DNA of 64,000 nt, taken from the NCBI GenBank assembly GCA_015709315.1, contig JACCQI010000003.1, forward strand, positions 62,001 through 126,000, read 5' to 3'. Position 1 is the stretch's first letter; each line of letters begins with the position of its first letter. Position numbers and translations under genes: made by a program. The notes under the pieces were generated by a model, which did no database searches, had not been told where the DNA came from, and saw only the letters and a list, made by a program, of their open reading frames with translations. Below, piece by piece: positions 43,278 to 51,574 of this stretch. Source of the DNA: Desulfovibrionaceae bacterium (lineage in GTDB: Bacteria; Desulfobacterota; Desulfovibrionia; Desulfovibrionales; Desulfovibrionaceae).

Positions 43278-46200
43278 ATGACCACCGCATTCCCGCTGGA
43301 AATCGCCGAATTCATGCGCGACGCAACGAACTCGGTCCGCATCTTCAAGAGCGGCCCGGCCACCCAGGCGTTGCTGGCCGGCTCGCTGCTGTCCAAGGGC
43401 AGCAACGTGGTCGTCGTGGTGCCCGGCGTGGCCGAGTTCAAGGAAATGCGGGCGCTGCTGACCCTGTTTTCCTCCGGTCCGGCGGAAGAGGATTTTCGTC
43501 CCGCCTGGGACCGCGACTGGCTGTTTTTGCCGTCCTACCTGTCCAAGGCCCCGGACGCCGGGGCGTGGAGCGAGCGGTGGGCCGCGCTGCACGGGCTGAT
43601 GTACGGGCGCAGGCCCATCGGCCTGCTCATGACCGCGGACAACCTCCTGCCGTATTGGCCGGACCAGGCGGTGCTGCGCGAGAACTGGGTCACGCTCGCC
43701 AAGGGCGAGGAGATGTCCCCGGACATCCTGCTCGACCAACTGGTGACCTGGGGTTACGTGCGCCGCAAGCTGGTGTCCGGCCCCGGCGACATGGCCATGC
43801 GCGGGGATATCCTCGACATCCATGCTCCGGGCTACGACCTGCCGCTGCGTCTTGAGTTCTTCGGCGATTCGCTGGAGGAAATCCGCTTGTTCGATCCCGC
43901 TTCCCAGCGGTCCAGGGCCGATCTGGACGAGGTGGTCCTGCTGCCGGTCTCGTCGGGCATCACCACGTCGGACAGGGCCATGCGCGCCGCCGACCTGTGG
44001 GAAAAGCTGCGGAAGACCGGCGAGATATCCGCCGCCCTGGAGCAGTCCCTCAACGAGCGGCTGGAGACCGGCAACGGATTTGTCTGGCCGGGCCTCTATT
44101 ATGACGAGCCGGTGGGCCTGGAGGCGCATTTGCCCAAGGACGCGGTGTTTTTGCTGTCGTCCGGCGGCGCACTCAGGGCCAGGATGGAGGACCGGGCGCA
44201 GGCGTGGCGCGACGCGCTCAAGGAAGAGGAGCGCACCACCGGGCTTGCCTGGCCGCGCCGGTACGTCTGCCGGAGCGACGAGGCGGCGCGGAACGCCTGG
44301 CGCAACGCGCGCCAACTTGTTTTCGAGGAGCTGACCATCGGCCGGGAAAAGTCCGGCGTGGACCTGGCCGAGACACCGTACAGCGATTTTTCCGACCTGT
44401 TCTGGAAGCCCGAGGAGAGCCGCAGGCCGTGGGCCGCGCTCATGATGGGCCTCAAGGAGTGGAGCCGGGCGGGGCAGGCCACCATCCTGAGCTTCCGCAC
44501 CCTCCGCTCGCGCAGCAAGTTCCTGAATCTGGCCCAGCAGGAAGGACTGTCCATGAGCCTGGAGTACACGCCGGGCCGCCAAGGCGTTTTCGCCCTGGTC
44601 TCGCCGTTGCGAAAGGGCATGGAGCTGGCCTGGAACCGGATGCGCATCCTGGGCGAGGAGGTGCTGCAGCCGCACGCGCCCGTGGCCCGCGCGGACCGGG
44701 GTAAAGCCTTCAAGGGGCTGGACCGTTACGACGACCTGTCCGAGGGCGACCTGCTGGTGCATCGGGACTACGGCCTGGCCCAGTTCGGCGGGCTGCACCA
44801 CATGTCCATCGGCGAGGGGGCCAACGACTATCTCCTGCTGTTTTTCTCCGGCGAGGACAAACTCTACCTGCCCGTGGACCGGCTCAATCTGGTGCAGCGG
44901 TTCAAGGGGCCGGAAGGCGGCAAGGCCCCGGCCTTGGACAAGCTCGGCGGGATGCGCTGGGCAAAGACCACGGCCAAGGTCCGCAAGGCCATTGAGAAGA
45001 TCGCCCATGAGCTGGTGGAGATGTACGCCTTCCGCCGGGTGGCCAAGGGCTTCGGATACGGGCTGCCGGACGAGATGTACGCCGAGTTCGAGGCGTCCTT
45101 CGGATTCGAGGAGACGCCGGACCAGGACAAGGCCGTGGCCGATGTCTTTCGGGACATGGAAAAGGCCGAGCCCATGGACCGGCTGGTCTGCGGCGACGTG
45201 GGCTTCGGCAAGACCGAGGTGGCGCTTCGGGCCGCGTTTCGGGCCGCCCTGGAAGGGCATCAGGTGGCCTTGCTCTGTCCGACCACCGTATTGGCCGAGC
45301 AGCACTACCAGACCTTTGCCAAGCGCATGGAAGGGTTCCCGGTGCGGGTCGGCATGCTCAGCCGGTTCGTGTCCGCCAAGCGGCAGAAGACCGTCATCGA
45401 GGCCGCCGCGCGCGGCGAGATCGACATCCTCATCGGCACGCACCGCATCCTGTCCAAGGACGTGGAACTGCCCAACCTCGGCCTGCTCATCCTGGACGAG
45501 GAACAGCGGTTCGGCGTCAAGCACAAGGAAAGGCTCAAGTATTTCAGGCAGAACATCGACGTCCTGACCCTGACGGCCACGCCCATCCCGCGCACTTTGC
45601 AGCTTTCCCTGTCCGGCATACGTGGGCTGTCCGTCATCGAAACGCCGCCCCTGGACCGCAAGCCCGTGGAAACCGGCATCATGGAGCGCGACCAACTGGA
45701 ACTCAAGGCGGTGCTGGAACGGGAACTGGAACGCGGCGGCCAGGTGTACTGGGTGTACAACCGGGTCAATGGGCTGCCGAGGGTGGCCGAGTTCGTCCGT
45801 GAGCTGGTGCCGGACGCCCGTGTGGGCATGGCCCACGGCCGCATGAGCGAAAAGGCGCTCGAAGAATCCATGCGGGACTTCTGGCACGGGGAACTCGACG
45901 TGCTGGTATGCACGGCCATCGTGGAATCCGGCCTGGATTTTCCCAACGCCAACACGCTCATCGTGGACCAGGCCCAATTGTTCGGCCTGGGCCAGTTGTA
46001 CCAGCTCCGGGGCAGGGTGGGCCGCAGCGAACGGCAGGCGTACGCCTATTTCGTGGTCCCATCCATCAATGATATTTCGGAAATCGTTCGCAAACGCTTG
46101 CGTATCATTCTGGACATGGATTATCTGGGAGCTGGGTTCAAGGTCGCCATGGAGGACCTGCGCCTGCGCGGCGCGGGCAACATCCTGGGCGAGGCCCAAT

Positions 46201-46772
46201 CCGGCCAGATTGCCAAGGTCGGGCTTGATCTTTTCCTTGAGATGCTCGAGGAGGAGGTTCGGCGCGTCCGGGGCGAGGAGGACACCCGCGCCAGCGACCC
46301 GGAACTGAATTTCGTCTTCGAGGCGCATATTCCGGGCGGATACATCCCGGATTCCAGGGAACGGCTCCGCTACTACAAGGCGTTGTCCTCGACCACGGAC
46401 GAAATGGGATTGCACGAGCTGGAAGCGGAGATCCGCGACCGTTTCGGCCCGCTGCCGGAGGCGCTGGATTCGTTCCTGGGCGTGCTGCGGATCAAGCGGA
46501 CGCTCTCCCGTTTGCAGGCGGCGCGCGCCGAGCTGTATCCCGGCAGGGTGGTGGTGACCTGGAACGACGGTGCCGCGGCCGTCAGCCCGGAGGCGCTGAT
46601 CGCCTGGGTGGGCGGACGGAGCGGATCGGCCCGGCTGTTGCCGCCCTCCAAGCTGGAAGTGCGCCACGGCGAGGCCGCGACCATGCGCCGGGCGCTGGAG
46701 GACACGGCCGCCGACCTGGAAACCCTGCTCGACAACGGCGCGAACGTCGCCACAAGCCAAGGCTCCATATGA
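43278..46772 (+). CDS. mfd: Transcription-repair coupling factor
   Basis: Releases stalled RNA polymerase at DNA lesions and recruits UvrA. The 1164-residue protein has the UvrB-homology region first (residues 1-330), the RNA polymerase-interacting domain near residues 480-560 (LSEGDLLVHRDYGLAQFGGL), then the RecG-like motor with GDVGFGKTEVALRAA (Lys645), LLILDEEQRFGVKHK, TLTATPIPRTL and QLRGRVGRSERQAYAY, and a C-terminal TRCF domain after residue 1000. ATG 43278 has no ribosome site, but the N-terminus matches the family length. It overlaps the next gene by four bases. Confidence 0.95.
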   Translation: MTTAFPLEIAEFMRDATNSVRIFKSGPATQALLAGSLLSKGSNVVVVVPGVAEFKEMRALLTLFSSGPAEEDFRPAWDRDWLFLPSYLSKAPDAGAWSERWAALHGLMYGRRPIGLLMTADNLLPYWPDQAVLRENWVTLAKGEEMSPDILLDQLVTWGYVRRKLVSGPGDMAMRGDILDIHAPGYDLPLRLEFFGDSLEEIRLFDPASQRSRADLDEVVLLPVSSGITTSDRAMRAADLWEKLRKTGEISAALEQSLNERLETGNGFVWPGLYYDEPVGLEAHLPKDAVFLLSSGGALRARMEDRAQAWRDALKEEERTTGLAWPRRYVCRSDEAARNAWRNARQLVFEELTIGREKSGVDLAETPYSDFSDLFWKPEESRRPWAALMMGLKEWSRAGQATILSFRTLRSRSKFLNLAQQEGLSMSLEYTPGRQGVFALVSPLRKGMELAWNRMRILGEEVLQPHAPVARADRGKAFKGLDRYDDLSEGDLLVHRDYGLAQFGGLHHMSIGEGANDYLLLFFSGEDKLYLPVDRLNLVQRFKGPEGGKAPALDKLGGMRWAKTTAKVRKAIEKIAHELVEMYAFRRVAKGFGYGLPDEMYAEFEASFGFEETPDQDKAVADVFRDMEKAEPMDRLVCGDVGFGKTEVALRAAFRAALEGHQVALLCPTTVLAEQHYQTFAKRMEGFPVRVGMLSRFVSAKRQKTVIEAAARGEIDILIGTHRILSKDVELPNLGLLILDEEQRFGVKHKERLKYFRQNIDVLTLTATPIPRTLQLSLSGIRGLSVIETPPLDRKPVETGIMERDQLELKAVLERELERGGQVYWVYNRVNGLPRVAEFVRELVPDARVGMAHGRMSEKALEESMRDFWHGELDVLVCTAIVESGLDFPNANTLIVDQAQLFGLGQLYQLRGRVGRSERQAYAYFVVPSINDISEIVRKRLRIILDMDYLGAGFKVAMEDLRLRGAGNILGEAQSGQIAKVGLDLFLEMLEEEVRRVRGEEDTRASDPELNFVFEAHIPGGYIPDSRERLRYYKALSSTTDEMGLHELEAEIRDRFGPLPEALDSFLGVLRIKRTLSRLQAARAELYPGRVVVTWNDGAAAVSPEALIAWVGGRSGSARLLPPSKLEVRHGEAATMRRALEDTAADLETLLDNGANVATSQGSI

Positions 46773-47833
46773 CCAAGCTTCGCATCATCGTGATTTCCCT
46801 GTTGCTGGCCGCGCTCTGCGGCTGCTCCGGCGACGCCGACGACATGGGCATCGTGGCCCGGGTCAACGGCAGTCCCATCTATCTGACCCAGCTCGAATTC
46901 CAGCACGACCAGTTCCAGGCGGACACCGTGGGGGCGTATGTCCCAAGCGTGGAGAAGCTGCGCGTCGAATACGGCGACATCCTGGCCGATCTCATTGTTC
47001 AGGAACTGGTCGTCCAGGAACTGAAGCGTCGGGACATGGCCGTGACGGACGAGGAATTCAAGGAGGCCGAGGAGGCCGTCCGCTCGGATTACCCGGAGGG
47101 GGCTTTCGAGCAGGTTCTGGTGGAGGAGTACATCGACCTTAAGTCCTGGCGGCAGCAGTTGCGCTACCATCTCGCCCAGAAGAAGTTCTATCAATTGGTG
47201 CTCAGGCCCCAGATCAAGATCGACTACAAGGAAGCGGAAAAGTATTACCGCGACCATATTTCCGATTACTATCTCCCCGAGAGCCTCCGCATACTCGTTG
47301 TCCGCGGTCCCAGCCGCGAACTGGTCGAGAAGGCCGTGGAGAAGTATCGCCGGGAACAGGACCAGATGAATCTGGCCACGGCCTTCGGCGAGGTTGAGAC
47401 CAGGGAGGTCATGGTGCGCGAAGGGCGGATGTCCGCGGCCTGGCGCAATGCGGTCTCCAACCTGGAACCCGGCCAGTCGAGTTCGGTCCTGGCGGACAAG
47501 TTCGGTTTCGAGGCGCTCATTCTCCTTGAGCGCAGCAAGGCCAAGGTGCTGGAACCGGCCCAGGCGTATCCCCTGGTGGAGGAGGCCCTTCTCGAAAGCA
47601 AGCTGCACAGAGCCTTTGACCAATGGCTGGCCCAAACCCTGGTCACGGCAAAAATTTCCGTGAGCGAGCATCTTCTGAACCAGACCGTGGGCGACAAGAC
47701 CATGGAGGACGTCGTCCAACAGGACGCCATTCAGGAGGAGGCCGCTTCCGGCGAGGCTGCGCCTGAGGAAATCCCCATGGAGGCGGACGCCGACGGGGAA
47801 CCGGACGCCCCGGACGAGGCTCCGGAGAATTAA
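46769..47833 (+). CDS. SurA/PrsA-like periplasmic chaperone lipoprotein
   Basis: A 354-residue lipoprotein (lipobox L16-C17-G18-Cys19) with the SurA N-terminal helical fold: VNGSPIYLTQLEFQ, then helices with LIVQELVVQELK and DEEFKEAEEA. The parvulin-like region (about residues 175-275, with LRILVVRG and NLEPGQSSSVLADKFGFEALILLE) is degenerate, so catalytic prolyl isomerase activity is doubtful. The C-terminus is an acidic tail rich in Glu, Asp, Ala and Pro. It is a likely chaperone for outer-membrane or secreted proteins. The ATG overlaps the mfd stop. Confidence 0.87.
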   Translation: MTKLRIIVISLLLAALCGCSGDADDMGIVARVNGSPIYLTQLEFQHDQFQADTVGAYVPSVEKLRVEYGDILADLIVQELVVQELKRRDMAVTDEEFKEAEEAVRSDYPEGAFEQVLVEEYIDLKSWRQQLRYHLAQKKFYQLVLRPQIKIDYKEAEKYYRDHISDYYLPESLRILVVRGPSRELVEKAVEKYRREQDQMNLATAFGEVETREVMVREGRMSAAWRNAVSNLEPGQSSSVLADKFGFEALILLERSKAKVLEPAQAYPLVEEALLESKLHRAFDQWLAQTLVTAKISVSEHLLNQTVGDKTMEDVVQQDAIQEEAASGEAAPEEIPMEADADGEPDAPDEAPEN

Positions 47834-47932
47834 TCCGGCGCAGTCGTTGCATAGTCCCCGCAAACCGACTAAAGTTCGTCAAAAATCGGTGGGTGCGCCT
47901 AAACGGCCCGCCGGTCTAGGAGTATACAAAGA

Positions 47933-48895
47933 GTGAGATTTCTATCCCTGCTTATCGTTGCACTGCTTGCGATGCCGGTCGGCCAGGCCCTGGCCGTCGA
48001 CAATGTCGTCAATCGCATTTTGGTGAAAATCAACAACAACATCATCACCCAATACGATCTCGACGAGAAGCTGCGGCCTGTCCTGGCCCAACTCGGTGAT
48101 CGCCGGCTCAGCGACTCGGAGAAGCGGCAGTTCGAGCAATTCCGCAAGCACGCCCTGGCCGACATGGTCAACGACATCCTGATTCAGCAGGAGGTCGAGA
48201 AATACAACATCAATATTTCCGATGAGGACGTCGACAAGGAGATCGAGCTTATCAAGAAGGAACGCCACCTGGACGATGAGGGCTTCGAGGCCGCCATTGC
48301 CCAGGACGGCCTGACCGTGGACGTTTTTCGGGAACGCATGAAGCAGATGATGCAGAAGAAGGAAATCGTCGGACACATGGTCAACAAGAAGGTGCTGGTC
48401 ACGGATTCCGAAATCGAGAACGAGTACGAGGCCCGCAAGGACGAGTACACGCTCGACAAGATGGTCGAGGTGGCGATCCTCATGCTGCCGCCCGAGGTCT
48501 CGGCGGTGGAGGTTCGGACCCGGATCAAGGACGGCGAGATGACCTTTGCCGAAGCTGTGTCCAAGTACAGCGTCGGCCCCGCCGCGGACAGCGGCGGCTC
48601 CCTGGGCGAGATGAAGTATGCCGATCTCGCCGAGGAGTGGAAGCAGGCCCTTGTGGGCGTGCCCGAGGGCGGCGTCAGCGAACCGCTGAACACCCCGGGC
48701 GGAGAGGCGCTCCTGTCGCCCGTCAAGATTTCCGAGAACAGCCTGGTGCCCCTTGAGGACGTGCGCGACGCGATCTACCAGGAGTTGATGCAGAAACGGC
48801 ATGACGAGGCTTTTACCGAATATTTCGATGGCTTGAAGGAACGCGCGGTCATCATATATATGGACGAGTCTCTGCGGCTCGACAACGGAGAGTAA
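47933..48895 (+). CDS. SurA-like peptidyl-prolyl isomerase/chaperone
   Basis: A 320-residue periplasmic protein with a cleavable signal (A19-L20-A21 before the cut). The chaperone part has DNVVNRILVKINNNIITQYDLDEKL and LADMVNDILIQQEVEKYNI, the SurA pattern, and a parvulin domain at about residues 180-270 (VEVAILMLPPE, FAEAVSKYSVGPAADSGGSLGEM, GGVSEPL). This is better conserved than in the preceding gene. The start is GTG 47933 after TAGGAG. It sits between the lipoprotein chaperone and rodZ; the four-base gap to rodZ suggests one operon. Confidence 0.89.
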   Translation: MRFLSLLIVALLAMPVGQALAVDNVVNRILVKINNNIITQYDLDEKLRPVLAQLGDRRLSDSEKRQFEQFRKHALADMVNDILIQQEVEKYNINISDEDVDKEIELIKKERHLDDEGFEAAIAQDGLTVDVFRERMKQMMQKKEIVGHMVNKKVLVTDSEIENEYEARKDEYTLDKMVEVAILMLPPEVSAVEVRTRIKDGEMTFAEAVSKYSVGPAADSGGSLGEMKYADLAEEWKQALVGVPEGGVSEPLNTPGGEALLSPVKISENSLVPLEDVRDAIYQELMQKRHDEAFTEYFDGLKERAVIIYMDESLRLDNGE

Positions 48896-48899
48896 TATA

Positions 48900-49883
48900 A
48901 TGAATTTTCAGGAACTCGGACTGACGCTTCAGCGCGAGCGCGAAGCCAAGGGGCTGACCATCGAGGCGGTCATGGAGGCCACCAAGATCAGCCGCATCAA
49001 CCTGATCGCGCTCGAAAGCGGCGACAGCTCGACCCTGCCGCATCCGGTGTACACCAAGGGGTTCATTCGGAGCTATGCGCGGCTGCTGGGCCTGGATTCC
49101 GACGAATTGTCCATGGTCGTGGACAGGGAATACCAAGACGAGGAGATCGAGGTCGAGGACGTGTCCTACGATGTGTCGCCGTCGGCCGTCAGGGCCTTCC
49201 ACGACATGGACGCTCCGGCCAAGCGGAAGAAACGGTCCGTCTGGCCGTCCATACTGATTTTCATCGCCCTGGCCCTGGCCGGGGTGCTGGTGGTCCTGAA
49301 CTTGAACACGGGCGAGGACAAGCCCGCTCCGGCCACGCCGCCGGCCGCCGAACAGCAGGCCGATCCCGCCGAACAGCAGGCCGATCCCGCCGAGCAGTCG
49401 GCCGAAGAGCCGCCGCCCGTTCCTTCCGGGGAGCAGGTGCCTGCCGACGAGACGCCGGAGCCGTCGCCCGAGGCCGAAGCCACGGCCCCGGCCTCTGATC
49501 CGGCTCCCGTTCCGGCTCCTGACCCGGTCCCTGAACCGGCCGTGCAACCGGAAGCCGACGACACGGCCGCCGAACAGCCCGTCGCTGCCGCGAGCGAAGC
49601 GGAGGACGACCAGGCGCAGGAAGGAATCCATTACGATCACGTGTTGATCATTCGGGCCACCACCGACAAAGGCTGCTGGATCGGGCTGTGGAAGGGCGAC
49701 GAGCCCAACATGGCCCGTGACTTCGTTTTGAAGAAGGGAGAGCCCCTTCGGCTGATGTTCAACAATCCGAGAAGAATTCGCATCGGCAACGTGGCGGGTG
49801 TCGAAGTGACCTACAACGGCAAGCCCTATCCCCTGGAAAAGAACAAGAGCAACATTCAGACGCTCGTTTTCGGCGCCGACTAG
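48900..49883 (+). CDS. rodZ: RodZ-like cell-shape protein
   Basis: A 327-residue bitopic membrane protein. Residues 1-70 are a helix-turn-helix domain of the HTH_25 type (LQREREAKGLTIEAVMEATKISRINL, PVYTKGFIRSYARLLGLD); a basic stretch precedes one membrane helix at about 114-136; a Pro/Glu/Ala-rich linker (140-235) follows; the C-terminal periplasmic DUF4115 domain is at about 245-325 with LIIRATTDKGCWIGL. RodZ anchors MreB and sets rod shape. The linker has a perfect tandem repeat. Start ATG 48900, four bases after the previous stop. Confidence 0.93.
   Translation: MNFQELGLTLQREREAKGLTIEAVMEATKISRINLIALESGDSSTLPHPVYTKGFIRSYARLLGLDSDELSMVVDREYQDEEIEVEDVSYDVSPSAVRAFHDMDAPAKRKKRSVWPSILIFIALALAGVLVVLNLNTGEDKPAPATPPAAEQQADPAEQQADPAEQSAEEPPPVPSGEQVPADETPEPSPEAEATAPASDPAPVPAPDPVPEPAVQPEADDTAAEQPVAAASEAEDDQAQEGIHYDHVLIIRATTDKGCWIGLWKGDEPNMARDFVLKKGEPLRLMFNNPRRIRIGNVAGVEVTYNGKPYPLEKNKSNIQTLVFGAD
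49350..49391 (+). repeat. Two perfect 21-bp tandem repeats in rodZ
   Basis: Bases 49350-49370 and 49371-49391 are identical and encode EQQADPA twice, followed by a degenerate third copy (EQSAEEP). The repeat is in frame and in the flexible linker, so copy changes would not break the protein. Confidence 0.9.
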
Positions 49884-49900
49884 ACCGGCCGGGAGCACCC

Positions 49901-50659
49901 GTGAACGCCACCGAGAAGTGCCTGGTGCTCAAGGTCGGGAGTTTTCGGGAAGCCGACTGCTGGGTGCGCCTTCTTTCGCCCACCCGTGGCGTCTTCAACG
50001 GGTTCGCATTTGGCGGCAACCGCAGCCGCCGCCGTTTCGTGGGCTGCCTCGATCCGCTTTCCCACGTCCTTTTCACCATCGGCACCAGCAAGACCGGCAC
50101 CTATACGGTCCTTGAGGAAGGCACGCTCCTGAACAATTTTCCGGCGATCCGCAGGGACCCGGCCAGGACCGGGCTGGCGGTCAATTGCGTCAAGTTCGTC
50201 GAGGCCGTGGAGATCGACCCCTCGGACGCCAAGCCGGTCTACCAATTGCTGCTCGAAACCTTTCGGATGCTGGAGGAGGGCGGCGGCAGCAGCGAACTGA
50301 CGCCGTGGCTGTTCCGGGCCAAGCTGGCTTTTGAAATGGGCTTCAGCCCGGACTTTCTCCGCTGCGGAACCTGCGGCCGGGCCGTGGGCAACGAGGACGG
50401 CTATCGTTTCGGGGTGGAGAAGGGCCAAGTGGCCTGCCGGACTTGTCTTTCGGACGGGAAACCGTTAGAGGGACTTGCTCGGCCGGTTTCCGCCGGTGTG
50501 CTGCGCGTCCTGGACTGGGTGCAGCAGAGCCGACCGATGGATTGGCTTTCCGTGTCCATGGACGATGCAGTCAGACGGCAGGCCGGGCAGCTTATCGAAC
50601 TTTTCGTCGCCTACCACCTGGGCCTGTCCTGGGAAAGCGGCATGTATAAAAAGGTATAG
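49901..50659 (+). CDS. recO: DNA repair protein RecO
   Basis: Loads RecA on gaps together with RecR. The 252-residue protein has the N-terminal OB fold (KCLVLKVGSFREADCWVRLLSPTRGV), a helical middle, and a zinc site with CGTCG then CRTC, about 28 residues apart. It lies between rodZ and glyQ. The GTG start at 49901 has GGGAG nine bases upstream, and rodZ ends 17 bases before. Confidence 0.92.
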   Translation: MNATEKCLVLKVGSFREADCWVRLLSPTRGVFNGFAFGGNRSRRRFVGCLDPLSHVLFTIGTSKTGTYTVLEEGTLLNNFPAIRRDPARTGLAVNCVKFVEAVEIDPSDAKPVYQLLLETFRMLEEGGGSSELTPWLFRAKLAFEMGFSPDFLRCGTCGRAVGNEDGYRFGVEKGQVACRTCLSDGKPLEGLARPVSAGVLRVLDWVQQSRPMDWLSVSMDDAVRRQAGQLIELFVAYHLGLSWESGMYKKV

Positions 50660-50671
50660 TTGGAGTCATCA

Positions 50672-51541
50672 ATGAATTTTCAGGAAGTCATACTGAAATT
50701 GCAGAACTTTTGGGCGGATTACGGCTGCGCCGTGGTCCAGCCCATGGATATCGAATGCGGGGCCGGGACATTCAACCCGTCCACCTTTTTCCGCGTCATC
50801 GGCCCCGAGCCGTGGAAGACCGCCTATGTGGAACCTTCCCGCCGTCCCACCGACGGCCGGTACGGCGAGAACCCGAACCGACTCCAGCACTACTACCAGT
50901 TCCAGGTCATCCTGAAGCCGTCCCCGGACAACGTCCAGGAACTGTATCTCGAAAGCCTGAAGGCGCTGGGCATCGACGCCGCCGCCCACGACATCCGTTT
51001 CGTGGAGGACGACTGGGAATCCCCGACCCTTGGGGCCTGGGGCCTGGGATGGGAGGTCTGGCTCAACGGCATGGAAGTGACCCAGTTCACCTATTTCCAG
51101 CAGGTGGGCGGCATCGACCTCAAGCCCGTGTCCGTGGAGATCACCTATGGCCTTGAGCGGCTGTGCATGTACCTCCAGGAAAAGGAGTCCGTCTACGACC
51201 TCATGTGGAACGACGAGATCACCTACGGGCACGTCTTCCACCAGAACGAGGTGGAGCAGTCCAAGTACAATTTCGAGCTGTCGGACGCGGACATGCTGTT
51301 CGACCTGTTCAACAAGTTCGAGGGCGAATGCCTGCGGCTGTGCGAGGAAGGGCTGCCCTGGCCCGCGTACGACTGCTGCCTCAAGTGCTCCCACTCCTTC
51401 AACATGCTGGACGCCAGGGGGGCCATCTCCATCACCGAGCGGGCCACCTACATCGGCCGCGTACGCAACCTGGCCTCCAAGATCGCCCGTCTTTACGCGG
51501 ATCAGCGTGAAGAGATGGGCTATCCACTGCTCAAGAAGTAA
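50672..51541 (+). CDS. glyQ: Glycyl-tRNA synthetase, alpha subunit
   Basis: Catalytic class II subunit of the alpha2-beta2 bacterial enzyme. The 289-residue protein begins [19 protein letters not shown], then [39 protein letters not shown] (motif region) and [15 protein letters not shown]. These are the signatures of bacterial GlyQ. The preferred start is ATG 50672 with GGAG eight bases upstream. glyS follows 33 bases later. Confidence 0.97.
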   Translation: MNFQEVILKLQNFWADYGCAVVQPMDIECGAGTFNPSTFFRVIGPEPWKTAYVEPSRRPTDGRYGENPNRLQHYYQFQVILKPSPDNVQELYLESLKALGIDAAAHDIRFVEDDWESPTLGAWGLGWEVWLNGMEVTQFTYFQQVGGIDLKPVSVEITYGLERLCMYLQEKESVYDLMWNDEITYGHVFHQNEVEQSKYNFELSDADMLFDLFNKFEGECLRLCEEGLPWPAYDCCLKCSHSFNMLDARGAISITERATYIGRVRNLASKIARLYADQREEMGYPLLKK

Positions 51542-51574
51542 CTGACACGAATTTATACGGAAAAGAGAAGAACA

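Noticed and set aside
43260-46760. A 1166-codon frame antisense to mfd
   Set aside because: Mfd has all motifs in the plus frame; the antisense product has no recognisable motif.
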